DNA of 64,000 bases from Dermanyssus gallinae (taxonomy: Eukaryota > Arthropoda > Arachnida > Mesostigmata > Dermanyssidae), in contig QVRM01005375.1 of assembly GCA_003439945.1 (NCBI GenBank), forward strand, positions 1,178,001 to 1,242,000, given 5' to 3'. A model generated the notes under the pieces. The model was not told the DNA's origin, did not search any database, and saw only the letters and a list, made by a program, of their open reading frames with translations. How positions within the stretch are numbered: the stretch's first letter is position 1; every line of letters begins with the position of its first letter. The translations under genes were made by a program, and so were the position numbers. Below are positions 1 through 10,860 of the stretch, piece by piece.

Positions 1-1
1 A

Positions 2-529
2 CCTGTTTCTGTTCCTCGACAACCAGCTTATACACCAACAGCCCCTGCCCCCGTTCCGGCGGCGGGACCCCGTCAACCGAGCTACACGCCCACTGCTCCG
101 GCACCCGCTCCCCGCCAGCCAGCTTACCAGCCTGCACCACGCCAGCCGTCACCTGGATCTGCTCCCCAGCAGCCAGCTTACCTGCCCGGGCCCGCTCCGG
201 CACTTCGGCCAGCACCGGTGAGGCCTGCACAGCTAGATGCTTCTGCACCAAGTTATCCTCCGGAAGAGCATTCGGCGCCAACGCCTTCCGCACAGCCGGC
301 CTCGCGACCGTACCAACCCGCTGAGCCGTCACGGGCACCGTTCGAGCCTATTCAAGAGGAACCCCGCCCACCCTCAGGGTCTCCGCAGCGACCATTAGTG
401 GGCTCCAACCAAGTGCAGAGCCACGCTGGATACGGACCCGGACAAGGCTTCCAACAGGCAACTGCTCCTCAACAGCCAGCTCCTGCCGCCGAAGATGACG
501 ATGAGGACGGCGGACGTTATTACGGTTAA
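2..529 (+). CDS. Proline-rich secreted or cuticle-type protein, 3' terminal part
   Basis: The frame is open from base 2 to a TAA stop at 527-529, so about 175 residues are visible and the 5' part lies outside the window. The protein is dominated by Pro, Ala, Gln and Tyr. It has imperfect repeats of the type RQPAYTPTAPAPVP, then RQPSYTPTAPAPAP, then RQPAYQPAP, and ends in an acidic tail with the pattern EDDDEDGG followed by RYYG. No enzymatic domain is visible. Repetitive Pro/Tyr-rich sequence of this kind is common in arthropod cuticular, chorion, adhesive and extracellular-matrix proteins, but it is compositional and does not identify a family. Codon use is GC-rich and the frame has no stop across 528 bases, which supports real coding. 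An AATAAA at 1371-1376 is a possible but distant polyadenylation signal. The start codon and any signal peptide are not in the window. Confidence 0.75.
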   Translation, partial: PVSVPRQPAYTPTAPAPVPAAGPRQPSYTPTAPAPAPRQPAYQPAPRQPSPGSAPQQPAYLPGPAPALRPAPVRPAQLDASAPSYPPEEHSAPTPSAQPASRPYQPAEPSRAPFEPIQEEPRPPSGSPQRPLVGSNQVQSHAGYGPGQGFQQATAPQQPAPAAEDDDEDGGRYYG

Positions 530-702
530 CCCAAATCTTTAACGTTCAGATGCTAATCGACTCGAGCTCCGGCATGCGTTGCCCAAAACCACATCACTGA
601 ATACAAACATCTGGAAACCAGTTCCACCTAGGAGGCGTGAATCGCATACCTCTGTGGGCACTACAACATTGCAATCGCGTAGGCGAGAGCAGCTGCTCAT
701 GG

Positions 703-728
703 TATATATATATATATATATATATATA
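703..728. repeat. (TA)n microsatellite
   Basis: A perfect alternating TA run of 26 bases, seen directly. Confidence 0.95.
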
Positions 729-1202
729 GGCGCATTTATACTGCAAGTGTGCATTGTCTAAGAACCATTAAGGGTTGCTGTCCTGCCCTGTTTATGCTGT
801 CATCAATCATCATTCGCTCCCAGCCATTGTGATATTTATGTTCATCGTTTTGATGTTCATCGCGACAACAACTTCATGACTTCATCCTCGCTAATGGACC
901 GGTGACCGAATTAACCAGGCAGCCGTCTTTACACTCTATTTTTCCTTCGACCTTAAGGTTCACTCCCAACACCTATTTATTTCGAGGCTACCCAGTATAT
1001 AACCACTAGGTGTGGTCAGTCGCGAATTTATACGTCATCATTCCCATCACACGTACCATCCCTCGAACTGTATAGTCTTAACCTTGAGCGCAACATGCTG
1101 TATACTCTCTCGCTGTAAAGAGTGTTGCTGTCTCAGGTCAATAGGTTCTTACTTTTCAAAAGTGCCACTGCAAGCACAAAGAAATTTGGACATTATACAA
1201 AC

Positions 1203-1205
<3 letters not shown>

Positions 1206-1241
<36 letters not shown>

Positions 1242-1245
1242 TATC
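1206..1245. repeat. (TA)n microsatellite, slightly interrupted
   Basis: A 40-base TA run with small phase slips, seen directly. Confidence 0.9.
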
Positions 1246-2336
1246 GGTTACAAAGTAGTTCGTCGAGCGAAAGCAAGCCCGTGACTCGTGATTTGAGATG
1301 TATCATCATAACCGCGACGACGACTACGGCGACAGAAAATCACTACGTTCAACATTTAATACGAATTGAGAATAAAATGATGCGATACAGAAATAAGCAT
1401 ATTAGTCATTCTTAGCATCTGGCCGCGCTGCCCACGATATTCTATTGATGACTGACGATTTCTAAATTGCGTTGTTTAGTCACTATACTATAGTCACAAA
1501 TGTTTTAACTAACCTACCACTATACTATAGTCAGAAATATTATAATTAGTTAGATGTCAACAGGCTAGATTATTATACTATAGGTTTCAATTGAAAAGCA
1601 GATCATATCGTGGCATGGCAGCCATAACTTACGATCACTATATAATCTTACTCTCTGTTTATCAAGGGAAGAAAACAACGTGTGCAGAAATGACACCAAC
1701 AGTAGACAACTCAAGGAAATGTTAATTATTTATTAGGGACTGTTTTTACGCTGAATTTGCTGCTCTATAAACTATGTTGATGGGTACAGTCTCTGAAAGG
1801 ATGGAACCCACGAGGTGTTAAGACGTAGCCTATGTTTTTGTGACTCAGTTAGGTACGATCGTGGCCATTTCTTTCATGTTCTTGAAAGGGGGGGGGGGGT
1901 ATTTCAAACATATTCAAACCCACCTATTCCAAGACTCTACCGAGAGACCAATCAACACTAGGAATAAGTATTCTTCTCTATCTACTTTGTACCAGGTCGT
2001 TCCGTGCTCATACTGAACGTGCGTGGCCCCATTTCCAACAGATAAATGTAACAGCAGGATGCAATGATTAGACTGCTACGCTGCTGCTTGGGGAAATGAG
2101 TGATTTCCACATGGTGGCGTTCGTCACACTTAAGCGATGAAAAATATTAGTGCCGTCGAATAGACGCCTAGATGTTTAGGTGGGTATGAAAAGTACCAAG
2201 TAGGAAAGGATCAATAAAATTGCCTTACGATAATTGCCTGAGGAATGTTTCGTAGCTATACTTAAAATATAATATTTGCTTCAGTTCATATTTCCGTTAT
2301 TTATTATGACAGATGCAGCTAACATACGCTTCTATT

Positions 2337-2348
2337 TAAGACATACCT
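2337..2348. repeat. Target-site duplication, left copy (SINE)
   Basis: TAAGACATACCT, identical to the copy at 2531-2542 on the other side of the 182-bp SINE. Confidence 0.85.
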
Positions 2349-2530
2349 AAAAACCTTTTTGGGCTGACGCTTACCCAACATTTAACGTCCACGGGTGTGC
2401 TTTCGCATTGCTTCGTGAGACGGACCCCATAAATACAAAATGTGCAACGGTGGGAATTGAACCCGTGCATCTATGTGTCTCCTCCGGTCGCGAGGCGCAC
2501 GCGAATGCACCACGCCATCGGGCTCGCATC
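2349..2530 (-). mobile_element. tRNA-derived SINE, full-length copy with target-site duplication
   Basis: Read on the minus strand this 182-bp element starts GATGCGAGCCCGATGGCGTG. It has an A-box-like segment, then a B box (GGTTCAATTCC) about 55 bases on, and ends with a T-rich tail after the segment GTCAGCCCAAAAAGG. It is flanked by the perfect 12-base direct repeat TAAGACATACCT at 2337-2348 and 2531-2542, the mark of LINE-mediated insertion. A second copy lies at about 55523-55705 on the plus strand and a 5'-truncated one at about 53838-53905 on the minus strand. The copies agree along the body, including the stretch around GGAGGAGACACATAG and the 3' half around GGACGTTAAATGTTGG. It is transcribed by RNA polymerase III when active and encodes no protein. 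Confidence 0.85.
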
Positions 2531-2542
2531 TAAGACATACCT
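2531..2542. repeat. Target-site duplication, right copy (SINE)
   Basis: TAAGACATACCT, identical to 2337-2348. Together the pair defines the SINE ends. Confidence 0.85.
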
Positions 2543-3660
2543 GTCCAGGACTTACAATTGTGAAGTTGACATCGTATATGTTTTCCTCAATTCCATATTC
2601 TTTGAATGGGTACATAATAATGACTCGTTGAAATATATGTATATTCGCTGATGTACATATACATAGGTCTATATGCACATGCATACGACAGCTCACAGGT
2701 ACGTAAACATATTTTTATCTTAATAAAGTTACGTTCTAAATTTTCATCCAACCACCTTTGTCTAGCTAGGATCAATAATTGCACATTCACAAAGACTTTT
2801 GCAAATCCTTTCTTGTATTAGTATGGTTAATTTGTACGCTGAACTAGTAAATTATAAACATTTACATCAGACATAACTAGTGTTTCCTTCACATCATTGG
2901 ATCGTCTGTCATCTTGCTGTTAGAACGGTCGCACTGGCCTATGCACCTCGCGCACCAACAACACAATCGGGGAATCGTATAATTCTACGGTGCTGCATGA
3001 CATGCGATGAAACCCGTGGGCTTCCAATCCTGATGTCTACTTTTATATGCGGCTACTCGCCAGGTCGTACTTCTCGTCGCAGCTGTAATGTATCCTCCGT
3101 CGATTTCTTTAAAGCTCTCCGTCCTCTTCATAGTGGAGCCTCAAACGCTTTCATCCTAGGAAAACCCCATCGTAAATGTAGTTCCTTTGTCATTAAAGAC
3201 TCTTGTTCAATATATTAACTATTATTGCAAGAATTAACTAAGCCCAAAACCAGTTTTATGAGTCAAAATCGAATTTTATCTATTATTGCAGATTTGCCTT
3301 TTCTAGTTTTGCTCATATTGAAAGGCTCCTAGTCCCAAGCGCATCTATCGCGGCAAGGAACCAGAGGACATATGAGAACAGACTGCTCAGGTGAGGTACC
3401 CAGCATGGGTGGAGCAGCGCGCAACTCTACGTCTTTGAATGAAGACAGCGGCCTTTAATCTACGTGACATTTGCAAAAAAATGACGGAAACATTATCGTA
3501 TCGGAATACCATATCTGAGCTCATTAAAGCCATATTCTAAGAGAAAATTATGGTCAACCCGCTCCCGAAGTGTCCCACCTCCCCGTGGCTCTTGCGGAAC
3601 ACACTCGCCAGGAGTAGTAGACGTGAGCAGTCCACAGGCAGGCCGGGGGACGGGTACATA
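2543..3660. other. Intergenic stretch, nothing recognised
   Basis: Short ORFs (for example 2880-3218 plus) have no domain, repeat or codon pattern I recognise. I see no gene, RNA or element here. Confidence 0.5.
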
Positions 3661-3772
3661 ACTGTTTTTTAGTGGGTTAGAGCCCCACACTACCGGCCTA
3701 CGCTTGCAGGGAGCTTCCCCAACGCGGTGATCGTGTGTACAACCGCATTTTCCGGTTAGTCATCTAAAAAAA
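3660..3772 (+). mobile_element. LINE 3'-end remnant with conserved hairpin and A tract
   Basis: TTTTTTAGTGGG at 3665-3676 is followed by CCCAC at 3684-3688, giving a GTGGG/CCCAC stem with a short loop, and an A-rich tract follows at 3766-3772. The same hairpin recurs at 9731-9749 and 13491-13509, each time upstream of an A-rich tract. At 13.4 kb the unit is a proven retroposon insertion. This copy is therefore probably the degraded 3' end of the same element. Its 5' limit cannot be set. Confidence 0.5.
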
Positions 3773-3860
3773 GTGTTTCTCATATGAGTGATCTACCAAA
3801 TGCTGCTATTGGTTCTACTTGAATTTTAAAAGTGCAGGCGCGGTAGTCTGAGTTACTCTT

Positions 3861-3862
<2 letters not shown>

Positions 3863-3934
<72 letters not shown>
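3863..3934. repeat. (TA)n microsatellite
   Basis: About 72 bases of essentially perfect TA, one of the longest runs in the window. Confidence 0.95.
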
Positions 3935-3936
<2 letters not shown>

Positions 3937-4249
3937 CCAAATAATATTGTTTATGCATACTACATTCTTATTAAGAATGATTTCCTATTAAACAATCGAT
4001 ACAAAACCCCTTCTAACTTCTCGATATTTCTGCTTATCGGCCCAAGGCATCCAGAATTCTGCCTCCCGACTTGCTAAGGTAGTCTTAAAATATATTAATA
4101 CCGCGTAACGACCCCACGGTTCGTATAGTTTTTCAAATCTTTGACGGAGGGTTGTATGGGTTTACTTTAATCGTCTAATTTCATGTCATTCGTCTTGTAC
4201 TGTTTTTGGTTTCTAAGAAGTACTGAGTCTATTTGATAATATCCCTAAT

Positions 4250-4790
4250 AATATCTTACAGGGGAAATTTTTAAGTGTTATTCCTTGCCAAGCTTCTGAC
4301 TTTGTTTCTGTGCCTTTCTCTTCAGGTATTACAAGGATGTCCTGCTTTCACGCTTTAGGCAATTCCCGAGATTACAGAGATCTCGAGATAGAGAACGTAG
4401 AGAGCTTTCCAGCATGATGCAATGTTTCGTATGATATCGTTACCGCGATTTGCCTCTAAGCGCTCTTTCAATTGCCCTGACAACGTCTTCGATTGTGACT
4501 GCACAGGTACCATTCCCGTGTGGTGCCACGCTCAACCCAAGTCAAACCCCAACTAAGCCGTATTCTTCTACGAAACAAACACAAACCCGTGTAAATTCCA
4601 ACCGATTTCAGAGCGGGGTCTGGCATCTTTTGAGATGCTAGAACGCCGCAGTGCCTCGTGAAGCAATACATAGAAGACCGAGAAAAGGTGAACTTAATCA
4701 ATTCTCTTCTTTGACGCATCAGACGCGTGTTCTCGCTAATCTGAGCCCTGGCCTCCTCGCGATGTAGTTGCCGTTTTACTGAGTCCAACA
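4250..4790 (-). mobile_element. Degenerate LINE reverse-transcriptase fragment (family B-like)
   Basis: Minus-strand translation across frame breaks gives a segment like KGTETKSEAWQGITLKN. This matches the early RT region of the plus-strand family B LINE at 16.9 kb, whose equivalent reads KGVETELEARRGIAIKS after an IPK motif. Upstream on the minus strand (4791-4690) a basic helical segment with RAQISENTRLMRQRRELIK could be the linker before the RT. Several frameshifts and stops show it is dead. No catalytic RT motif survives in this piece. The limits are approximate and the assignment rests on one short conserved block. Confidence 0.5.
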
Positions 4791-5061
4791 TCTCAGAGTA
4801 AGGACATCGTTACACTAAATAACAACGACGTCGTGACAGTATTATTCATTCCGAGGTAGTGTCGGCTTAATACGTCGCCTAGTCTCCACTGGGCAGTGAC
4901 ATTTTCTGTCCTGATTTAGCCACTTCTGCCTCTTGCCTGCCTATGGACGCCACAGACAACGGGTTGGTGATCGCGCGTTCGAGCCCTGACGCCGCTCGCC
5001 GTTTCCGTTGGAACACGGAAGGGGGGGACAATTGTTAACCCCGTTACAAGTTAAATAAAAT

Positions 5062-6299
5062 TTGAATTATTTCCGGTTCTAAAAAAAAAAAACAAGAACA
5101 CGGAATATATTTAAAAATGTATGTTTAAGTTTGTTACACCGTTCGTTTCACCGTGTAGCGCAGACATGTCTAGTGCGGTCAGTCTATCGCCGTATATTCT
5201 GTTCTACTAAGGACCATTAGAGGAGATGGCCGGCGACTCTGACACTAGCAATTATCGGTTCAAACCTGCCACAACGCATGTCTTTACGAAGCGATAAAGA
5301 TTTGCTGTTTTAATCAACGTTTAGATGTACAAATAATCGAATTGCTTAACTTATATTATCGACGGCTTTACAAAGGTTTATAAATTACACCAATCTACGT
5401 TAACAGACCATAATTTGTCACGCTCTTCTCCAGAACACGACAAAAATCCTTGTCTTCTTGTATAACTTGTCCTTTTTTAATATCCATGCTGTTGTCGACT
5501 GTTTCTAGGCTGCGCGGGTCGCGTCAATCAACCTGGAGTTCCGTCGTTTATGAAGCGGCCACAAAAATTCGGAACTCCGGCAGAGCCGGCGGTTCGGCAT
5601 TGTGCTCGAACGGTGCTATTGAGTTATACCGACAGCTTTAGAACATATATTTTATCCGCGTTAAAGATTTACTCCAACGCTGAAGGTATTGAATATTTAG
5701 CTAGCATGATTATTTTGCCGAATACGTAATTTTAGCCGTGTTGATTCCATAAACTAGTTCCTCAGAAATTTAAAATCATATTTTGTCGAACCAAATAAAC
5801 GCTTGTGTTGCTCGGAGTTACCACATACTAATAAATGTAATACGGATAAAATGTCGATACCTGCGTATAGATATGCATAAATGTACGTGTATGCGTCTTT
5901 TGTCAGTGGTGTGGCTACCGACATGAGCACGTGCGCGGTTCTAAGTACGGGGGTGGACGCCGCGATATTGTGCATGGTTTGACTGCGATGTGAGTCTTTG
6001 GCTTATACCGAACTGAACAACATCGGAGTGGACCCCCCTAGTCATGAAGAGATTTGGTAACAACATCTACAAACTGCATAGATGCTGGGGCATGTACTCC
6101 ATACACGTTTAAGTACTCACACTCATTATAAATAACAGTTTGGCTTTTGTAGAGTCATCCAGGGTGTCTCATTAGTTATATATATATATATATATATATA
6201 TATGAAGTTAGAGGTTAGAGAAGTTACTTACACAATATTGTAATATGAATTGACGAAGTAAGATAAATAAACGTTGCAGTCACTTGTTATATTTATTTA
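5062..6299. other. Intergenic stretch with one TA tract
   Basis: No coding, RNA or mobile-element signature was found, apart from a (TA)n run at 6177-6202. ORFs 5450-5641 and 5754-5975 carry no recognisable motif. Confidence 0.5.
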
Positions 6300-6630
6300 T
6301 TATCATTGTTGAAACGTTACAATTTTGAGACGTGAACATGTACCTCTTGTCTCATCCTAGCTTCTAATTCCTATTCCATGCAACCGACAATACAACCGGC
6401 GTTTCTTCGGCACACTGCAAGCAAAAGCAGTTGTCGTAAAACTCGCCTTCGCGCCGATTGCCTGTGAGATCTGTAATTCGTCTGTCCAGCTCACTGATGA
6501 ATCGCTTGGTTGCCTTGCTTACCGGACCCATTGTTTCCATAGATATCGGCAATACGATGTAGCCCGTCTCCAGTTCCTGGTATTTGCGTTTTTTTCCCAT
6601 TTTCTGCGCGCTCGGCAATCCATCCCGCCT
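6300..6630 (-). mobile_element. LINE family A, C-terminal endonuclease end and 3' tail
   Basis: Minus-strand translation gives KRKYQELETGYIVLPISMET, then MGPVSKATKRFI, then DLTGNRREGEFYDN. This is the conserved C-terminal block of a non-LTR retrotransposon family whose other copies lie at 12.9-16.9 kb; those read [20 protein letters not shown] and DLTGNRREGEFYGN. Nucleotide similarity to 14230-14410 runs past the stop into the 3' untranslated tail, around CGCCTTCGCGCCGATTGCCT. Only the last 300 bases or so of the element are present, so the copy is 5'-truncated and inactive. The block follows the RPDG...WD putative nuclease segment seen in the 13.3-kb copy. Confidence 0.7.
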
Positions 6631-6659
6631 CTAGTGAACTGTGGCATAAATAGGACTAT

Positions 6660-6662
6660 ATG

Positions 6663-6693
<31 letters not shown>

Positions 6694-6710
6694 CATAAAT
6701 AGAGTATATG

Positions 6711-6742
<32 letters not shown>
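6660..6742. repeat. Compound (TA)n microsatellite
   Basis: Two TA runs (about 6660-6690 and 6715-6742) separated by AT-rich imperfect units. A long YIYIYI translation here is only this repeat. Confidence 0.9.
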
Positions 6743-7739
6743 GGAGGGTATTATATCTCAAATTAACGTTCATGATAATATAACATCAATGACTGCACGT
6801 TATTGATTTACTTCGTTCATTCATATTACAATTGTGTAGTAAGTGGTTATAAATAAAAAAAATAATATTAGGACTTTTTGCAACTCTTGCATACTAATCT
6901 GGGGATTCATTGACCCTCTAAATACTATATATTATAAATTCTACTATCTGGATTACCAGTTGCAGATATCGATTATCGTTAATATCGTAATAACATTTTG
7001 TTTTATTATGATTAATTCGGAATTGACATATATATATAGATATATATATATATTATATTATAAAACATGATAATACACATCCAATTTAGCATAATCTAGT
7101 AATTTTGCAATAATGGTGAAAGCGCTTGGCATAGAAGAGGTTTCGATCAGGTTGGTCAGTTTCGATTGTTATTCACGTGTCTTGTAAAGAAGGCCTTATT
7201 CGTGAGGATTCTTCTTCTCCGATTGCAGGCCCTTACGGAGAATGTGCCGCTACATCTAGGGTTTTAGAAACACCCTCATTTTTATCTATTTACACGAAAA
7301 ACTCCTGATTATATTAACATTTTTAGAGTGAATCTAGTCCGGCGATTGTTTGTATGAGCATGACTTACATGACCTATGTTCGAACATAGTTATATGATGT
7401 TTCCAAGTGACATCGTTTTGCCGAATGGCAAAGGACGAACAAGCATTTAACGTCAATGGCAGTAAAAGATGCGAATATATGGCTAAATATTGTCTTCAAT
7501 TTCTTTCAGAATGACCCACCAAATCAACTGGATGGCATACTGCTTTGGTTGGTTGGGGACATATCATGACTTTTTTGGTAAGCTGAAGGTGTGCAAGTGT
7601 ATATTATTGGTGATAATGCATCTAGACGTTGTTTATGTCGACCTCAAGCTTTTTAGAAAGACTTGTTTCGTCTCCTAAATTTAGTTCAGTATATTTGGTC
7701 AAATGGCGTAGACACAATTAAAGTTGATTAATCGTACAC

Positions 7740-7777
<38 letters not shown>

Positions 7778-8032
7778 CTTGTGATATACGTCAACTCGAT
7801 ATATCATACGTATGAAGCCAAGGTATTGAGGTTTATAGTCTAGCTGTAATGAGGCTGAAAACAAACGAGCAGAATATGTAGATCAGAATACGTTGGGTCT
7901 CCAGAAACCCGGAGCGCTATTATCCTGCTCGTGCTTCGAAAACACTAACGGTATACGATCAACTTGTTACGTGCGTTACAGAGGTCGATAATACTATGTC
8001 GTCGTAAGGTGACTGTGTCACCTTGCTGGGTA
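6743..8032. other. AT-rich intergenic stretch upstream of the TMEM267-like gene
   Basis: Strongly AT-rich at 6.8-7.1 kb, with a (TA)n run at 7743-7774. No exon is recognised. The promoter or 5' UTR of the gene starting at 8033 should lie in the last few hundred bases, but no TATA or initiator element can be told apart from the AT-rich background. Confidence 0.4.
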
Positions 8033-8702
8033 ATGCTAATGCCGCCTGCGGCGACTCTGCTTAACGTTTTCTCGGACCGTTTCGTCATTCCTGCCGTCGA
8101 GGGAGCGCCCGCTGTTTTAGCGGTGGCGGACTCCGTCACGCATTCAGTAACGGGCGTCGTCTTGACGGTCGGCGCGATCACAGGCGGTCGACGGCCGTTG
8201 TTACAACGGTCTACTCTGCTCTTGTTGTTGGCGATAGCATGGCTGGCTTCGACGTTTATCGATGTCGATCATTTTGTGAGAGCCGGTGCGCTAAGTCTCT
8301 ACAAGGCTACACACCTTACTGAGCGACCGTTCCTTCACAACACTAGTACTGTATGTATGATCTGTGTCTTGTTGGGCCTCGCTTGCGAGCTCATCAATCG
8401 CCAACGAAGACGCCAAGTTTTGCAAGCACCGTTGAAACACGAGAGAACGCGAGTGAGTTGCGGCAAGCGCCGACGACACCGAAAACGGCAATGAAGGCTG
8501 CATAAAGTACAAAAGCCTACCTGTACGTGGTTACGTGCCGTATGTCGTCACGCTGTGCGTAGCGCTGTTAGCTCATCACACGCGAGATGCTCTCCGACGA
8601 GGCTTCTGGTTGGGCCCGGTGAACACGCGGGCCATCTCCTATCTTGAGATGATGTTGATTTTCTACGGATTTGTTCTTCTCTGCGAGGTTTTGTGCCGAT
8701 AG
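8033..8702 (+). CDS. TMEM267: TMEM267-like multi-pass membrane protein
   Basis: Proposed as join(8033-8452, 8508-8702), 204 residues, close to the roughly 215 of vertebrate TMEM267. The start is the ATG at 8033 (MLMPPAATLLNVFSDRF); an earlier ATG-less extension and an upstream exon cannot be excluded. The order of conserved blocks fits the family: DRF, then AVADSVTHSVTG, a hydrophobic helix, then STFIDVDHF, then RPFLHNT, a second helix, then LLAHHTRDALRRGFW and a final hydrophobic segment ending CEVLCR. The first frame runs on past 8452 into basic low-value sequence, while the family's HHxxRD block continues in another frame. A 55-nt intron with donor GTGAGT (8453) and acceptor AAAG (ending 8507) joins them in phase 0. 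A frameshift is the alternative. Its function is unknown. The regularly placed His and Asp residues recall membrane-bound metal-dependent hydrolases, which is my inference. It stands alone, with no operon-like neighbour. Confidence 0.7.
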
Positions 8703-9627
8703 GTCGAGTAACGGTGATCAGCGACGCGGCGTGTTTTCGCTCTAATACGTTATGGGCGATATGTTCTGTTGTGACTATGCGTGAGTTGTCAATGAAATAT
8801 GTTTATAATACACTTTTGTATATATAAATGTAAACATAAATTAATATATACATACAGTATGTATATTGTTGTTGTTTATTCACCATTATAGGTAGATCTA
8901 CACAATAATTACGAAGTATGCCGTTAAATCCTGACAATTACAACAGCTGTTAACGAGCTGTAGCCCAGTTCCATATATTTCATGATATTAGTCGAAATCG
9001 ATTTCACTACAGTATTTACATGCACATTTGTTGATATAGAAACATCTTCCCGTGAGACAGAGGTACTGGTGGTATAAGTACTAGGTAATTTTGCAGATCA
9101 CTGGCCTGTTTTGTTGCAGATCTTTTTGCCATCTTAAGTAGAGCGGGTCTGTCTTTTTTTTGGCGTATTAAAATTTTGTCATGCTACGTTTGGCGTATGA
9201 TCTTAATCTTGCAGACAAAGCTTGTGTTACTTTGCTCAATTACCAACACTGATTTAACAAGCACCAGCATGTCGCATGTAGCAGAAAAGGGAACATCCTC
9301 TTGTATCACATAACCTTGCGCACAGTATACAGGCGCTTCTGTCGAAAGCTGCAGCTAATTTTTGCCAAAATATGCCCAGCCAAATTTTGAGAAGACTGGC
9401 GTATTGCGCGTCATCTGTTATCCCTCATCCAGATTCAGCTTTCAATCGTCATGCGTTTTCTGCAAAACCGCTATCTGACAAAAAAAGAGACTTCACCTTG
9501 GCAACAAACTCGCAGTGTTGTAGGTCTATAATAATATATTTTCGAGCTGTATGAAATAGTAATAACGTATGCCAAGCTTGTTCTAATGAGATCGTTTGAG
9601 TGTTCTTGGGCAAATTAATCCAAAATC
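8703..9627. other. 3' flank and intergenic stretch, nothing recognised
   Basis: Presumably contains the 3' UTR of the TMEM267-like gene; AT-rich sequence at 8.80-8.88 kb offers only weak polyadenylation signals. No other feature is seen. Confidence 0.4.
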
Positions 9628-9810
9628 ATGCAGGAAGTTCTTACGGGGCTAGTAGACCTAGCTATGTCAGCCACTGAAGTAATACCGCAAATTTGCCGGT
9701 CATGTAGGTTAGGGGATCACCAGGTTTTTAGTGGGTTTGAGAGTCCCACACCACCCAGGCCAAAGGGTGTGCGTTATGCACTTTTGTTCCTGGCCCCTGT
9801 AAGAAAAAGA
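9628..9810 (+). mobile_element. LINE 3'-end remnant: ORF tail, hairpin and A-rich end
   Basis: A plus-strand frame gives an apparent ORF tail, EVLTGLVDLAMSATEVIP. Its last part matches the corresponding stretch at 13.43 kb at nucleotide level (both contain AAGTAATACCG). It is followed by TTTTTAGTGGG, CCCACACC (9725-9752) and an A-rich end at 9801-9810. The unit resembles the 154-bp retroposon at 13425-13578. I infer the 3' end of one non-LTR retrotransposon family, 5'-truncated here. No target-site duplication was found. Confidence 0.55.
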
Positions 9811-9859
9811 CATAACTATGTTCTTCTTCCTCAAATTGTGTATGAGCCGGCTTAAATTG

Positions 9860-10560
9860 ATCCTAAGAAATATCAGAACTCGTATCTCCACGGCATCCTC
9901 GGGCCAAATCAAAACCATATTTAGTGTTTTTTCTTATTTTATTTATTAAATTAATTTTTAGTGTAAATTATGTCAACTGCACATCGTTTTTATCCGCTTT
10001 GGAATAAGAGTGATACGCCACCGATGACAAAAACATGAATGTAATTAGTGGTAGTTTATAGTTGAGCTCATCATCTAGGAATCACGCTTACTTTCTGCGC
10101 CCACAAAAACCTAAGCTCTGTTCAGAATTTTGTAAAAATTAAATTAAAATTCTTAATCATGGGTTACTGTCTCTATGCTTTCACGTAGGACTAAGGCTAC
10201 AAATCATCATTTAAAAGCCTTTGCAGTGTTCTACGTTGTCAACAAGTTCAGAAAGAGATAAAGATAATTATGCGTGCAGACAACAGGCTAACCGGACTCA
10301 AATATAGAGAGCACGTAAAGTGGACGACTGCAAGTCGGCAAGCAATGTTGATAGCCAATAACTAGTCTGGGACAAATTAGTTTGGCCACCGACCGGGGCA
10401 ATCTACAGTCTTGCAGCTGCTAGAGGTGCAGTGTGATTGGACTCGGCGGGAATTTTCGGCGATGTATGGGCCGATAACACACCGTTATAAAAAAGCTTAC
10501 GCGTTACATGCGTAGGGCCATGTTCTGCTGGGATAAAATGATTTCCTTTTTGTTGACTGT
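9860..10560. other. Intergenic stretch, nothing recognised
   Basis: No recognisable coding, RNA or mobile-element signal. Confidence 0.4.
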
Positions 10561-10569
10561 AAGTCTAGT

Positions 10570-10860
10570 TGAGCATGTACTTTAACTATACGTCTGCCAT
10601 CGGATCCACCACGCATTGTAAGCTCCTAGATATGTTACTCAAGTGCGGCGTAGGCGGAAGTCTTATCAGCTGGATCTCAACATTTCTACAAGATTGTATA
10701 TTTGGCACGGGTAAATCGTTGCCTTTTGCTGTGTGCTAAAGTAATATCTGGCTATTCCCAAGGCACTATATTAGGACCACTATATTACATCTTGTTAAGG
10801 ACCCCTTGAAGTTTATAAATCGCTCAACATGTACGTAACATTAAAGAAATGAACGGCAAT
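10570..10860 (+). mobile_element. Degenerate LINE reverse-transcriptase fragment, motif-B region
   Basis: Plus-strand translation over frame breaks gives CKLLDMLLKCGVGGSLISWI with STFLQDC next. About 25 codons on comes VISGYSQGTILGPLYYILL, which matches RT motif B (consensus like SGVPQGSVLGPLLF) of jockey/CR1/Rex-type LINEs. An in-frame stop before VISGY and the lack of a recognisable xADD box show decay. It is distinct from families A and B, whose motif B regions read differently. Limits are approximate. Confidence 0.6.

Larger units (their letters stand above)
530..2336. other. Intergenic stretch with TA microsatellites and palindromic motif copies
   Basis: No gene could be supported here. 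It holds two (TA)n tracts (703-728 and 1206-1245), a G-rich homopolymer near 1888-1899, and two copies of the 13-base near-palindrome ACTATACTATAGT (1482-1494 and 1519-1531), with a partial third copy near 1575. ORFs in this stretch are translations of the TA repeats. Confidence 0.6.

Noticed and set aside
2382..2696. 104-codon minus-strand ORF
   Set aside because: It reads through the SINE and its flank; it is not a protein gene.
4935..5065. tRNA-like B box GCGTTCGAGCCC with a preceding A-box-like segment, possibly another SINE
   Set aside because: The tRNA fold is poor, no second copy was seen and no target-site duplication or tail could be fixed.
7441..7465. CATTTAACGTCAATGG resembling the SINE 3' region
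   Set aside because: Only about 11 bases match and the flanks are unrelated, so chance is likely.
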